Shown in pieces: positions 1-6,053 of a DNA stretch of 6,518 nt (the first letter of the stretch is position 1; every line of letters starts with the position of its first letter). The DNA comes from Deltaproteobacteria bacterium (lineage in GTDB: Bacteria; Desulfobacterota_B; Binatia; UBA9968): assembly GCA_030620935.1 (NCBI GenBank), contig JAUXIP010000124.1:1-6518 (forward strand), in the 5' to 3' direction. A program made the translations under genes and the position numbers. Under the pieces are notes generated by a model that saw only the letters and a list, made by a program, of their open reading frames with translations, did no database searches and was not told the DNA's origin.

Positions 1-543
1 CTCGCCTCAGTGTTGAATGTCAGCCGGGTCCCACTACGAGAAACTTTGCGTCGTCTTGAGGCCGAAGGCTATATTACTTTCCTCTCCAACAACGAAGTGG
101 CAATCAGTAAGCCCACGTTGGAAGACGTTCAAGACTACTACTCGATTGCTAGTGTCCTTGAAGGATTAGCCGCGAGGCTTGCCGTGGAAAGGGCTGACCC
201 TGAGGAGCTTTCCCGTCTTAAGGAACTGCACCAGCTCCTCAAAGAAGCCTACCGAGCAAAGGATCTAGAGGCGTACTTCGAGGCCAATAGCAACTTTCAT
301 CGTTATATAGCCGAGATGGCCCGGAACGAACGGCTATACCATCTTATTAATCAGATGCGACAGGAATTACAAAAAAACAGGATCTCATCTCTCCATCTCC
401 CCCAGCGCCTCGACTATTCAATGCGTGAACATGACCAGATCCTCGATGCCTTCCTCAAAAGAAACCCTGAGCTGGCGGAGGCAACGGTAGTCAAGCATCT
501 CAAGAATCAAATGAACGCTTTAAAAAAAATCCTGGGAACATAA
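1..543 (+). CDS. GntR-family transcriptional regulator, FadR/FCD subfamily (5' truncated)
   Basis: This is a DNA-binding repressor or activator of the FadR branch of the GntR family. The reading frame is open to the left edge (L-A-S before the GTG at 10), and those residues continue a winged helix, so the gene starts outside the window and the GTG at 10 is not the true start. The visible protein is 180 residues. The recognition helix reads SRVPLRETLRRLEAEG (visible residues 11-26), followed by a short wing. An all-helical FCD ligand-binding domain spans about residues 40-175. The FCD metal-site pattern is present: N96-x3-H100 (in NSNFH), H144 (in REH) and H166 (in KHL). Asn in place of the first Asp occurs in the family. 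Ligands of this family are usually small organic acids, but the effector here cannot be read from sequence. The gene converges on the efflux operon with a 42-nt gap. Its own targets are more likely to lie to the left. Family is secure; function is not. Confidence 0.9.
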   Translation, partial: LASVLNVSRVPLRETLRRLEAEGYITFLSNNEVAISKPTLEDVQDYYSIASVLEGLAARLAVERADPEELSRLKELHQLLKEAYRAKDLEAYFEANSNFHRYIAEMARNERLYHLINQMRQELQKNRISSLHLPQRLDYSMREHDQILDAFLKRNPELAEATVVKHLKNQMNALKKILGT

Positions 544-585
544 ATCTAAGCGTAAAAACCGAACATAAATCCGATCTGATATTGT

Positions 586-3500
586 TTAATCTCCCCGCAT
601 CATTTCAGGTGCAGATGCCGGCTTGGATTTTTGAGTCGGGATCATGTCAGTAGCACCTTGCATAGCGCCCATCTGGAGATCCAGCCATAGCGAGTAAAGG
701 ACGGGAATGAGAATGAGGGTGAATAGGGTCGAGAGCGCCAGTCCCCCCAAGACCGCCGAGCCCAGTCCCCGATAAAGCTCCGATCCCGCCCCCCGAGAGA
801 GTATCAATGGGAGCATGGCAAAAACCGTTGTCGTGCTGGTCATGAAGATGGGGCGGATCCGGCTTCTGACGCTTAAGAGGAGTGCTTCCTGTGGCGGGTT
901 ACCTTCCCGTATGAAGTTAAGCGCCTGATGAACGATCAGGATGGCATTATTGACCACTATGCCCGCCAAAATAATAAAACCCAGCATGGTCACAGAGTCC
1001 ATCTTGATAGTCGGCTCGCTTGCATGGGCCAGACTGACCGCTAGAATCCCCCCCGTAGCCGCCAAGGGTACGCTGAACATAATGATGAACGGGGCACTCC
1101 AGGACTCAAATAGAGAACACATGAGGAGGTAGATAACAACGAGGGCCAAGGCAAAAGACCATTTGAAGGCATCCCATGCCTCATCCAGGCTCCGCGCTTG
1201 ACCACTAACGTCGATGGAATATCCCAATGGTAATGCCTGCCGAACCTTTTCCACCACGCCTTGCTCCACCTGCTTAACAGCCTCAGCTAACGGAACGTCT
1301 TCATGGATATTGGCCGTCAACTTGATGGCCCGGTCTAGGTCGATATGTTCAACCTTTGTCGGACCCGTTCCCGGTCGAATCGCGGCGATGTCGGAAAGCT
1401 GAACTAACTGTCCGGATCGACTCGTGAAGACGACCCGGCCTAAGTCTTGAGTCCGTGCCACCTCGCGTCCTTCACCCTTGAGCACGATGTCCAGTTCTTT
1501 GCCACCCTCACGGTAAACCCCTGCCAACGTCCCCTCGACCATCGTCGCCACAACCTCTCCCACCTCAGAAACACCGAGTCCCAGCGCCGCAACCCGCTCT
1601 CGGTCTACGATCACCTGGATTTCCGGATTGCCCCACTCAAACGATGAACTCACAAAGTTCACGGCCTTGAGGCCTTTGACCTTATTCTCGATCTCCTCAG
1701 CAAGCCCCCGGAGGACTTCCAGTTGATCTCCTTTAACATCGATCTCGATGTTGCTCCCTCCAAGAAACCTACCCCGCTGCCGAAATAGCGCGGATTGCGT
1801 GATGAAGATAGACCGGGTACCGGGAATTCCCTTAGAGCGCTTCCGCATCTCTTCCACAACCTTTCGCATACCCTCAAGGTCCGCATGCTCCCGCTTGACA
1901 ACGCCTCCCATAATGGGGTTGTCGATTCGTATCACGGCAAACAGCCGAGCAAGCTCCGGGATGCCAAGAAACCGAGACTCTAAAGTCTTGATAATCTCTT
2001 CTTTTTGCCCGACGCTAAAACCCGGTGGTGTCTTGACGATAACAAAAATTAGGTTACGGTTGCCGCGGGGAAGATAATCGAGAGGTGGGGCAAACCCATA
2101 CGCCAGCGCCAGTGAGCCTAGAACAATCCCGGCCGCCACCGACAGTCGTCTCAGGGTACCTTGAGAGAGCCACGTAAGCAGTCCCACAATCGATGTGGTA
2201 AAAGCGGAGCCGAACCTATCAAGGGAACTCAAAAAAGTTCTAATCCAAAGGAAGCGAGTCCGAGTAGAGAGCGAAAGGATTCTGGCAGAGAACATGGGGA
2301 CAACCGTTAAAGCAACGACCAGAGAGAGAAAAACAGCAATAGAGATGGCAATCGCGATATCCTGAAAGAGCTGGCCGGCCTCCTGCTGGACAAAAAGGAC
2401 AGGAACGAATACCGCAACTGTCGTAAGCGTAGAGGCAAAAATAGCCCCCCAGACCTCTTGGGCGCCGTCGAGTGCCGCCTGAAATCGCTCTTTGCCCATC
2501 TCGCGGTGGCGAAAGATATTTTCCAAAACGACGACAGAGTTATCCACGACCATGCCGGTGGCGAAGGCCAAACCTGCGAGCGTAACGATGTTGAGCGTGC
2601 GTCCTAAGGCGTTTAAAAAAATGAAAGTGGTCACTACGGATACGGGGATCGCAACGGCAACGACTAAGATACTGGAGAAGCTTCTCAAAAAGAGAAGGAG
2701 AACGATAACGGCCAAAGAGACAGCAAAGTAGATATTGTTCGTGACCAGACCGAGGGAATCGTTGATGTACTCGGTCTCATCGTAAACCATATTCAGTCGA
2801 ATACCCTTGCCTTGGTAGAGTTTATCGTTAAGATAGGCCACTTCGGCTTTGAGTCCCTCCATCACCTCTACGGTATTGGCGCCTGAACGGCGGAGAACTC
2901 CAAGGCCGATAGCGGGACGTCCGTTGGTCCTTACAGCAAAATCCCGATCCTCGTGGCCGAACCGTACGCGGGCAATGTCCCGAATGTAAACCGGCATGTT
3001 CCGATCATGGCGGACAATGACTCCCTCGATTTGCGCGATATCGGTATACTGGCCGAGAGTCCTGACCATGTAGCGACGCTTGCCTTCGCTCAAATCCCCG
3101 CCCTTGATATTCCGATTCTCTCTAAGAATCGCCTCCCGTACCTCGCGAACGGTAACCCCGCGGGTAGCCATGGCCTTTGGATCCAAAATGACATGGACCT
3201 CTCGGTCTTGACCGCCAAACCGCCATACCGCTCCGACACCGCTGACGCGCTCAAGCCGCGGGACGACTACGTCCTCGACCTCTTCCCAGACTTTATTGAG
3301 GTCTTCGGTGGTCTCGACAATAATCCAGGCAATCGGGCTTTCCTCGTCGGTGTTAACGGCTCGAATCTGCGACTTCTCGGCATCAGGAGGCAGCTCCGTG
3401 ACGAGATCAAGTTTCTCCGAAACGCCACGACGGGCAATGTCCTTGTTCGTCCCCCAATCGAATTTGAGAACAATCGTAGATTTTCCTTCGATAGAAGTGG

Positions 3501-3744
3501 AGTTGATCTCTCGGAGGCTTTCCACGGCATTGAGTTTTTCCTCCAGACGATCGGAGATCTCGCGCTCTACCTCCAAGGGCGCCGCTCCGCGATACTCCGT
3601 CTCGACTGTTATCTCAGGGCGATCAACCGTGGGGATCATCTGAATGGAGAGACGAGACAGGGCAATCACACCAAACAGAAGCGCCAATAATATCCCCACC
3701 ATTACGGTGATCGGATAGCGAACACAGAACTCGATGAGCTTCAT
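586..3744 (-). CDS. RND efflux transporter permease (AcrB/HAE1-like inner-membrane pump)
   Basis: This is a full-length (1052 aa) resistance-nodulation-division permease, a proton-driven trimeric inner-membrane pump that passes substrate to a periplasmic adaptor and an outer-membrane channel. The fold is typical: TM1 at about 10-30, a large periplasmic porter/docking loop at about 31-335, TM2-TM6 at about 335-487, TM7 at about 533-553, a second periplasmic loop at about 554-860, and TM8-TM12 at about 862-1018. The N-terminus (MKLIEFCVRYPITVMV) is family-typical and fixes the start. TM4 carries GMVVDNSVVVLENI, with D401 aligning to AcrB D407 and N402 to D408. TM10 carries GIVVNNAILIV, with N932 at the position of AcrB K940. 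R962 and T969 correspond to AcrB R971 and T978. I infer the HAE1 class (lipophilic drugs, lipids or similar) from overall motifs. The substrate cannot be named, and heavy-metal export is less likely but not excluded. Its ATG overlaps the adaptor stop (ATGA) and has no clear ribosome-binding site, which suggests translational coupling. Confidence 0.95.
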   Translation of the reverse strand: MKLIEFCVRYPITVMVGILLALLFGVIALSRLSIQMIPTVDRPEITVETEYRGAAPLEVEREISDRLEEKLNAVESLREINSTSIEGKSTIVLKFDWGTNKDIARRGVSEKLDLVTELPPDAEKSQIRAVNTDEESPIAWIIVETTEDLNKVWEEVEDVVVPRLERVSGVGAVWRFGGQDREVHVILDPKAMATRGVTVREVREAILRENRNIKGGDLSEGKRRYMVRTLGQYTDIAQIEGVIVRHDRNMPVYIRDIARVRFGHEDRDFAVRTNGRPAIGLGVLRRSGANTVEVMEGLKAEVAYLNDKLYQGKGIRLNMVYDETEYINDSLGLVTNNIYFAVSLAVIVLLLFLRSFSSILVVAVAIPVSVVTTFIFLNALGRTLNIVTLAGLAFATGMVVDNSVVVLENIFRHREMGKERFQAALDGAQEVWGAIFASTLTTVAVFVPVLFVQQEAGQLFQDIAIAISIAVFLSLVVALTVVPMFSARILSLSTRTRFLWIRTFLSSLDRFGSAFTTSIVGLLTWLSQGTLRRLSVAAGIVLGSLALAYGFAPPLDYLPRGNRNLIFVIVKTPPGFSVGQKEEIIKTLESRFLGIPELARLFAVIRIDNPIMGGVVKREHADLEGMRKVVEEMRKRSKGIPGTRSIFITQSALFRQRGRFLGGSNIEIDVKGDQLEVLRGLAEEIENKVKGLKAVNFVSSSFEWGNPEIQVIVDRERVAALGLGVSEVGEVVATMVEGTLAGVYREGGKELDIVLKGEGREVARTQDLGRVVFTSRSGQLVQLSDIAAIRPGTGPTKVEHIDLDRAIKLTANIHEDVPLAEAVKQVEQGVVEKVRQALPLGYSIDVSGQARSLDEAWDAFKWSFALALVVIYLLMCSLFESWSAPFIIMFSVPLAATGGILAVSLAHASEPTIKMDSVTMLGFIILAGIVVNNAILIVHQALNFIREGNPPQEALLLSVRSRIRPIFMTSTTTVFAMLPLILSRGAGSELYRGLGSAVLGGLALSTLFTLILIPVLYSLWLDLQMGAMQGATDMIPTQKSKPASAPEMMRGD

Positions 3745-5051
3745 TGGGACACCGGCACTGGGTTTTGTGGCTGATGGTTTCTTTTCTTAACCGCCGCACC
3801 GTCCCTAAGGGATTCGTTGCCTAAAATCACCACTTCTTGGCCGGCTTTTAGATCACGGTGAGAGACTTCCATAAGCCCTTCAACGACCTGGCCGGTCTTG
3901 ACTTTGACCTCACGAGCCGATCCGTCATTGACAATAAAAATGACTTCATGAGTCCCTCTTCGAACCACGGAATCTTTCGGGACAAGGAAACCTCGGTGTC
4001 CTTCTCCTACCTTCACCTTGACCCGAGCCAACATGCCGCTTTTGAGATGGCCATTGGAATTAGAAATGCTGACCTTCACGGGAAAAGTGTGGCTCTGCGG
4101 GTCTGCTTGCGGGATGATGTGGGACACAGTACCGCGAAAGCTTTTTCCAGGAAGGGCATCTACTAGGACGGTAGCGGGTAGGCCCGTTCGAAGGAGTCCC
4201 ATTTTGCGTTCTCCTACCGGACCGGAAGCATAGACGGGGTCGAGATCAATAAGGTCTGCAATAGGATCGCCGGGGTTCACCCAGGTACCGATCTCCACAT
4301 ACTTCTTGATCAAAAAACCCGTTAGCGGTGCATAGAGGGTAGTGCGACTGAGTTCATAGACAACCAGATCCTGACGGGCTTTAGCCTCGTAATACTCTGC
4401 CTCTGCTTGAGCTATCTCTTCTTTCCGTGGCCCTGCCTCAACCAGCTGCAGAGCTGCCCGGACCCGTTTATGCTTTTCTTTTGCCGCGAGGAAGTCGCTC
4501 TGGTGCCGCTCAAACTCGGCAAGGCTGATGAGTTCATTCCGGTATAGGCGTTCGGCACGCCGAAAATCATGCTCCGCACGATCCAGCAGCGCCTTCTGTT
4601 CCTCGACCTCGGCACGCCGCTGTGCGATTTCTTCAGACCGGTAACCACGCTTGAGCTCCTCCCATTTTTGCCGGGCCTTGTCGACGGCAGCCTTAGTCTC
4701 TTTTAAGGCAATTTGCCTTGATGTTCGATCCAGCTGGACCAGGATCGTTTTTCCCGCTACAACGCTGTCTCCTTCTCTAACAGAAGCGCGAGTAACCCGT
4801 CCGCTAACAACCGCCCCAATGGTTGTGGTGATATCAGGCTCAAGGGTAGCGACGAATGACACTTCTTCCTGTACGATTCGGGAGACTACAGGTACAACCT
4901 CGACCGGAGTCAGAGCAGGTGGGCGTTGTGCCAGGACCGGAGTTCTACCGAACACCAGCAAGAGCACTAGCGTGATGCCGTTGGCACCACGGACCCCACG
5001 GAGGAACACAAGAGATCTCACAACAAAAATGCTTAGCCTATTAACATTCAT
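3741..5051 (-). CDS. RND periplasmic adaptor subunit (membrane fusion protein, HlyD/AcrA-like)
   Basis: This 436-residue adaptor should bridge the RND pump to an outer-membrane factor in the periplasm. A positively charged N-terminus is followed by a hydrophobic stretch (GITLVLLLVFG, about residues 25-35) and a probable signal peptidase I site after VLA (39-41). There is no lipobox cysteine, so it is probably not a lipoprotein. Lipoyl half-motifs lie near 76-108 and 236-270. They flank a long alpha-helical hairpin at about 112-232, rich in Glu, Lys, Arg and Ala, which contains two related segments (EEIAQRRAEVEEQ and EEIAQAEAEYYEA). A beta-barrel follows at about 273-348, then a membrane-proximal domain at about 350-423. 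The hairpin tip has the TolC-contact RLS pattern: R165, L169 and S176. No strong Shine-Dalgarno precedes the ATG at 5051. In-frame GTG codons at residues 11 and 15 are alternatives, but the chosen start gives a normal signal-peptide n-region. It is the first gene of a two-gene operon, and its stop overlaps the pump start. Confidence 0.93.
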   Translation of the reverse strand: MNVNRLSIFVVRSLVFLRGVRGANGITLVLLLVFGRTPVLAQRPPALTPVEVVPVVSRIVQEEVSFVATLEPDITTTIGAVVSGRVTRASVREGDSVVAGKTILVQLDRTSRQIALKETKAAVDKARQKWEELKRGYRSEEIAQRRAEVEEQKALLDRAEHDFRRAERLYRNELISLAEFERHQSDFLAAKEKHKRVRAALQLVEAGPRKEEIAQAEAEYYEAKARQDLVVYELSRTTLYAPLTGFLIKKYVEIGTWVNPGDPIADLIDLDPVYASGPVGERKMGLLRTGLPATVLVDALPGKSFRGTVSHIIPQADPQSHTFPVKVSISNSNGHLKSGMLARVKVKVGEGHRGFLVPKDSVVRRGTHEVIFIVNDGSAREVKVKTGQVVEGLMEVSHRDLKAGQEVVILGNESLRDGAAVKKRNHQPQNPVPVSQ

Positions 5052-5205
5052 TAACTACTAAACTTACGCCACTTTTGGAGGCGTCTCAATACGTGGTCAA
5101 GGTTTCAAAGATAATGAAATGGGCATGCTGCAAGCTTTGGAATTTTCCCATGATAGGCGTTGCAACAAAAATAGACTGGGATTCGAGATTGGCTAGATTT
5201 ACTTG
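5052..5205. other. 154-nt spacer between rnc and the efflux operon
   Basis: This region contains no plausible gene. It should hold the leader of the adaptor gene and the 3' end of rnc. Apart from the dyad at 5066-5084 and the short perfect palindrome gttgcaac at 5159-5166, I see no structure. A T-run on the minus strand (complement of caaaaat, 5165-5171) is not preceded by a GC-rich stem, so I do not call an intrinsic terminator after rnc. Read-through from rnc into the efflux genes is therefore possible, as is a weak promoter here. Confidence 0.5.
5066..5084. promoter_or_regulatory. Candidate dyad/hairpin just upstream of the adaptor gene
   Basis: A 19-nt imperfect palindrome (acgcc, 9-nt centre, ggcgt) sits 14-33 nt before the adaptor ATG. 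Five outer base pairs are perfect; one mismatch and a further C-G pair follow inside. It could be an operator for a local repressor or a small 5'-leader hairpin. It could also be chance. I found no convincing -35/-10 pair in this spacer to place it relative to a promoter. Confidence 0.25.
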
Positions 5206-5907
5206 CTAACCTGCTCCGCTGTGTTGAAGTTCGGCCATGGCCTTCTTGGCCGCCTCTTGCTCGGATTGTTTTTTGCTCTTCCCCTCCCCCCGGCCCATCA
5301 TTTTCCCCCCAAGAGTAATTTCAGTGACAAAACGCTTCTCATGATCCGGGCCGGCTTCTGCCACTATTTTGTAAGTGGGTGGTGCATGAAACAGCATCTG
5401 ACTAATTTCCTGAAGATGCGTCTTATAGTCCTGGAGTTCCAACGTCTTTTCTTTAATATCCTGCAAAAAGTTTTTTTTGACGATACGATAGGCCTCCGCG
5501 TTCCCTCCATCCCAATAAATCCCTCCGATAAGGGCCTCAAAGGCCGCGGAAAGAATAGATCTCTTTTTTCTTCCACCGCTACGCTCCTCCCCCTTACCCA
5601 CACGAAGCAATTCACCTAGATTCAGCCGTGTGGCTTTCTCCGCCAACGCCCCTGCGTTAACCAGAGAGGCGCGCATCTTGGAGAGATCCCCTTCGTCTCT
5701 GTGGGGGAAATAACGCATGAGAAGATCGCTAACGGCGAGACTCAAAACCGCATCGCCTAGAAACTCAAGAGTTTCGTTATCCTTGTCATTTTTTTCCCGG
5801 CCATAGGAAACATGGGTGAGACAGCGCAGAAGGAGGGCATGATCGGAAAAGAAATAGTCGAGCTCTTTCTGCAGGCGAAGTAATGGGGAAGGTTTTTCCA
5901 CTGTCAT
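5206..5907 (-). CDS. rnc: Ribonuclease III
   Basis: This is a double-strand-specific endoribonuclease that processes rRNA precursors and other structured RNAs as a cytoplasmic homodimer. Its 233 aa length is normal for the bacterial enzyme. The catalytic domain (about 8-150) carries the signature NETLEFLGDAVL (44-55), with E45, E48 and D52 matching E. coli E38, E41 and D45. E72 in DEGDLSKMRASLV matches E65, and E124 matches the essential E117. The position of E. coli D114 is A121 (ILSAAFEALIGG, where ILAD is usual), so one conserved active-site acid is missing. A dsRNA-binding domain follows (about 158-227): it opens with DYKTHLQE, has GPDHEKRF in the middle, and ends in the basic helix KSKKQSEQEAAKKA. 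The ATG at 5907 has AAGG 10 nt upstream and gives the expected N-terminal length. An A8C tract at codons 144-146 is a possible slippage site. The gene lies 146 nt downstream of mtaB on the same strand. Confidence 0.95.
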   Translation of the reverse strand: MTVEKPSPLLRLQKELDYFFSDHALLLRCLTHVSYGREKNDKDNETLEFLGDAVLSLAVSDLLMRYFPHRDEGDLSKMRASLVNAGALAEKATRLNLGELLRVGKGEERSGGRKKRSILSAAFEALIGGIYWDGGNAEAYRIVKKNFLQDIKEKTLELQDYKTHLQEISQMLFHAPPTYKIVAEAGPDHEKRFVTEITLGGKMMGRGEGKSKKQSEQEAAKKAMAELQHSGAG

Positions 5908-6053
5908 CGATTAACGGCCTTGATCTTTAAATTTCTTTGATCTTCTGAGAATTCAGTCATCAGGGGTCAGAAGCCAGCATCCCCCCTTCCTATGAAATTT
6001 GGCTCCTGAATTCCGTATTCTGAATTTCCCAATTTCTATTAATCCTTAAACCA
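5908..6053. other. 146-nt spacer between mtaB and rnc
   Basis: This spacer has no open reading frame worth calling. Besides the inverted repeat at 5949-6027, the part next to rnc has the 8-mer ttgatctt twice (5920-5927 and 5937-5944), which on the coding strand places aagatcaa twice in the rnc leader. It is AT-richer than the flanking genes. No convincing sigma-70 promoter or intrinsic terminator is visible, so the transcript start of rnc is unresolved. Confidence 0.45.
5949..6027. repeat. Imperfect 27-bp inverted repeat with 25-bp spacer (dispersed-repeat-like)
   Basis: The left arm is 5949-5975 (gaattcag at one end, tcagaagcc at the other). The right arm is 6001-6027 (ggctcctga to ctgaattt). 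The right arm's reverse complement matches the left arm at 17 of 27 positions without gaps, with matches concentrated at both ends of the arm. The arms are rich in gaattc and tcag words, a composition I associate with short dispersed intergenic repeats in some environmental bacterial genomes. It could be a decayed palindromic element, a MITE remnant, or a hairpin at the mtaB-rnc boundary. It lacks a GC-rich stem followed by a U-tract, so it is not a standard terminator. Confidence 0.4.

Noticed and set aside
372..378. An in-frame A AAA AAC heptamer in the GntR-family gene.
   Set aside because: A -1 slip would give an unremarkable tail in the middle of the FCD domain, with no clear domain boundary. 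It mainly shows that such heptamers arise here by chance.
10..543. GTG at position 10 as the start of the GntR-family gene.
   Set aside because: Codons before it (L-A-S) continue the helix-turn-helix in frame to the window edge, and a start here would remove the first half of the DNA-binding domain.
544..585. A possible bidirectional terminator in the convergent gap between the GntR gene and the RND permease.
   Set aside because: The repeated ccga/tccg words do not form a complementary GC-rich stem, and no stem-plus-U-tract could be found on either strand.
2953..3690. A 245-codon open frame on the plus strand opposite the 5' part of the RND permease gene.
   Set aside because: It lies wholly antisense to a full-length gene with unmistakable family motifs, and its translation has no recognisable domain. 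It is best explained as a shadow frame.
586..3744. Heavy-metal exporter (CusA/CzcA-type) as an alternative identity for the RND permease.
   Set aside because: The TM4 and TM10 motifs resemble the HAE1-type sequences better, and I could not place the CusA methionine ligands or TM charge relay. Substrate class still rests on inference.
1..5051. The GntR-family gene as the dedicated regulator of the efflux operon.
   Set aside because: It converges on the 3' end of the operon rather than diverging from its promoter, and no shared site was seen.
5159..5166. Perfect 8-bp palindrome gttgcaac downstream of rnc.
   Set aside because: It is too short to be informative alone, and the neighbouring A/T run is not positioned after a stable stem.
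5203..5619. A 138-codon plus-strand frame antisense to rnc.
   Set aside because: It overlaps the conserved dsRBD and catalytic codons of rnc, and its hydrophobic, Pro-rich translation looks like an antisense artefact.
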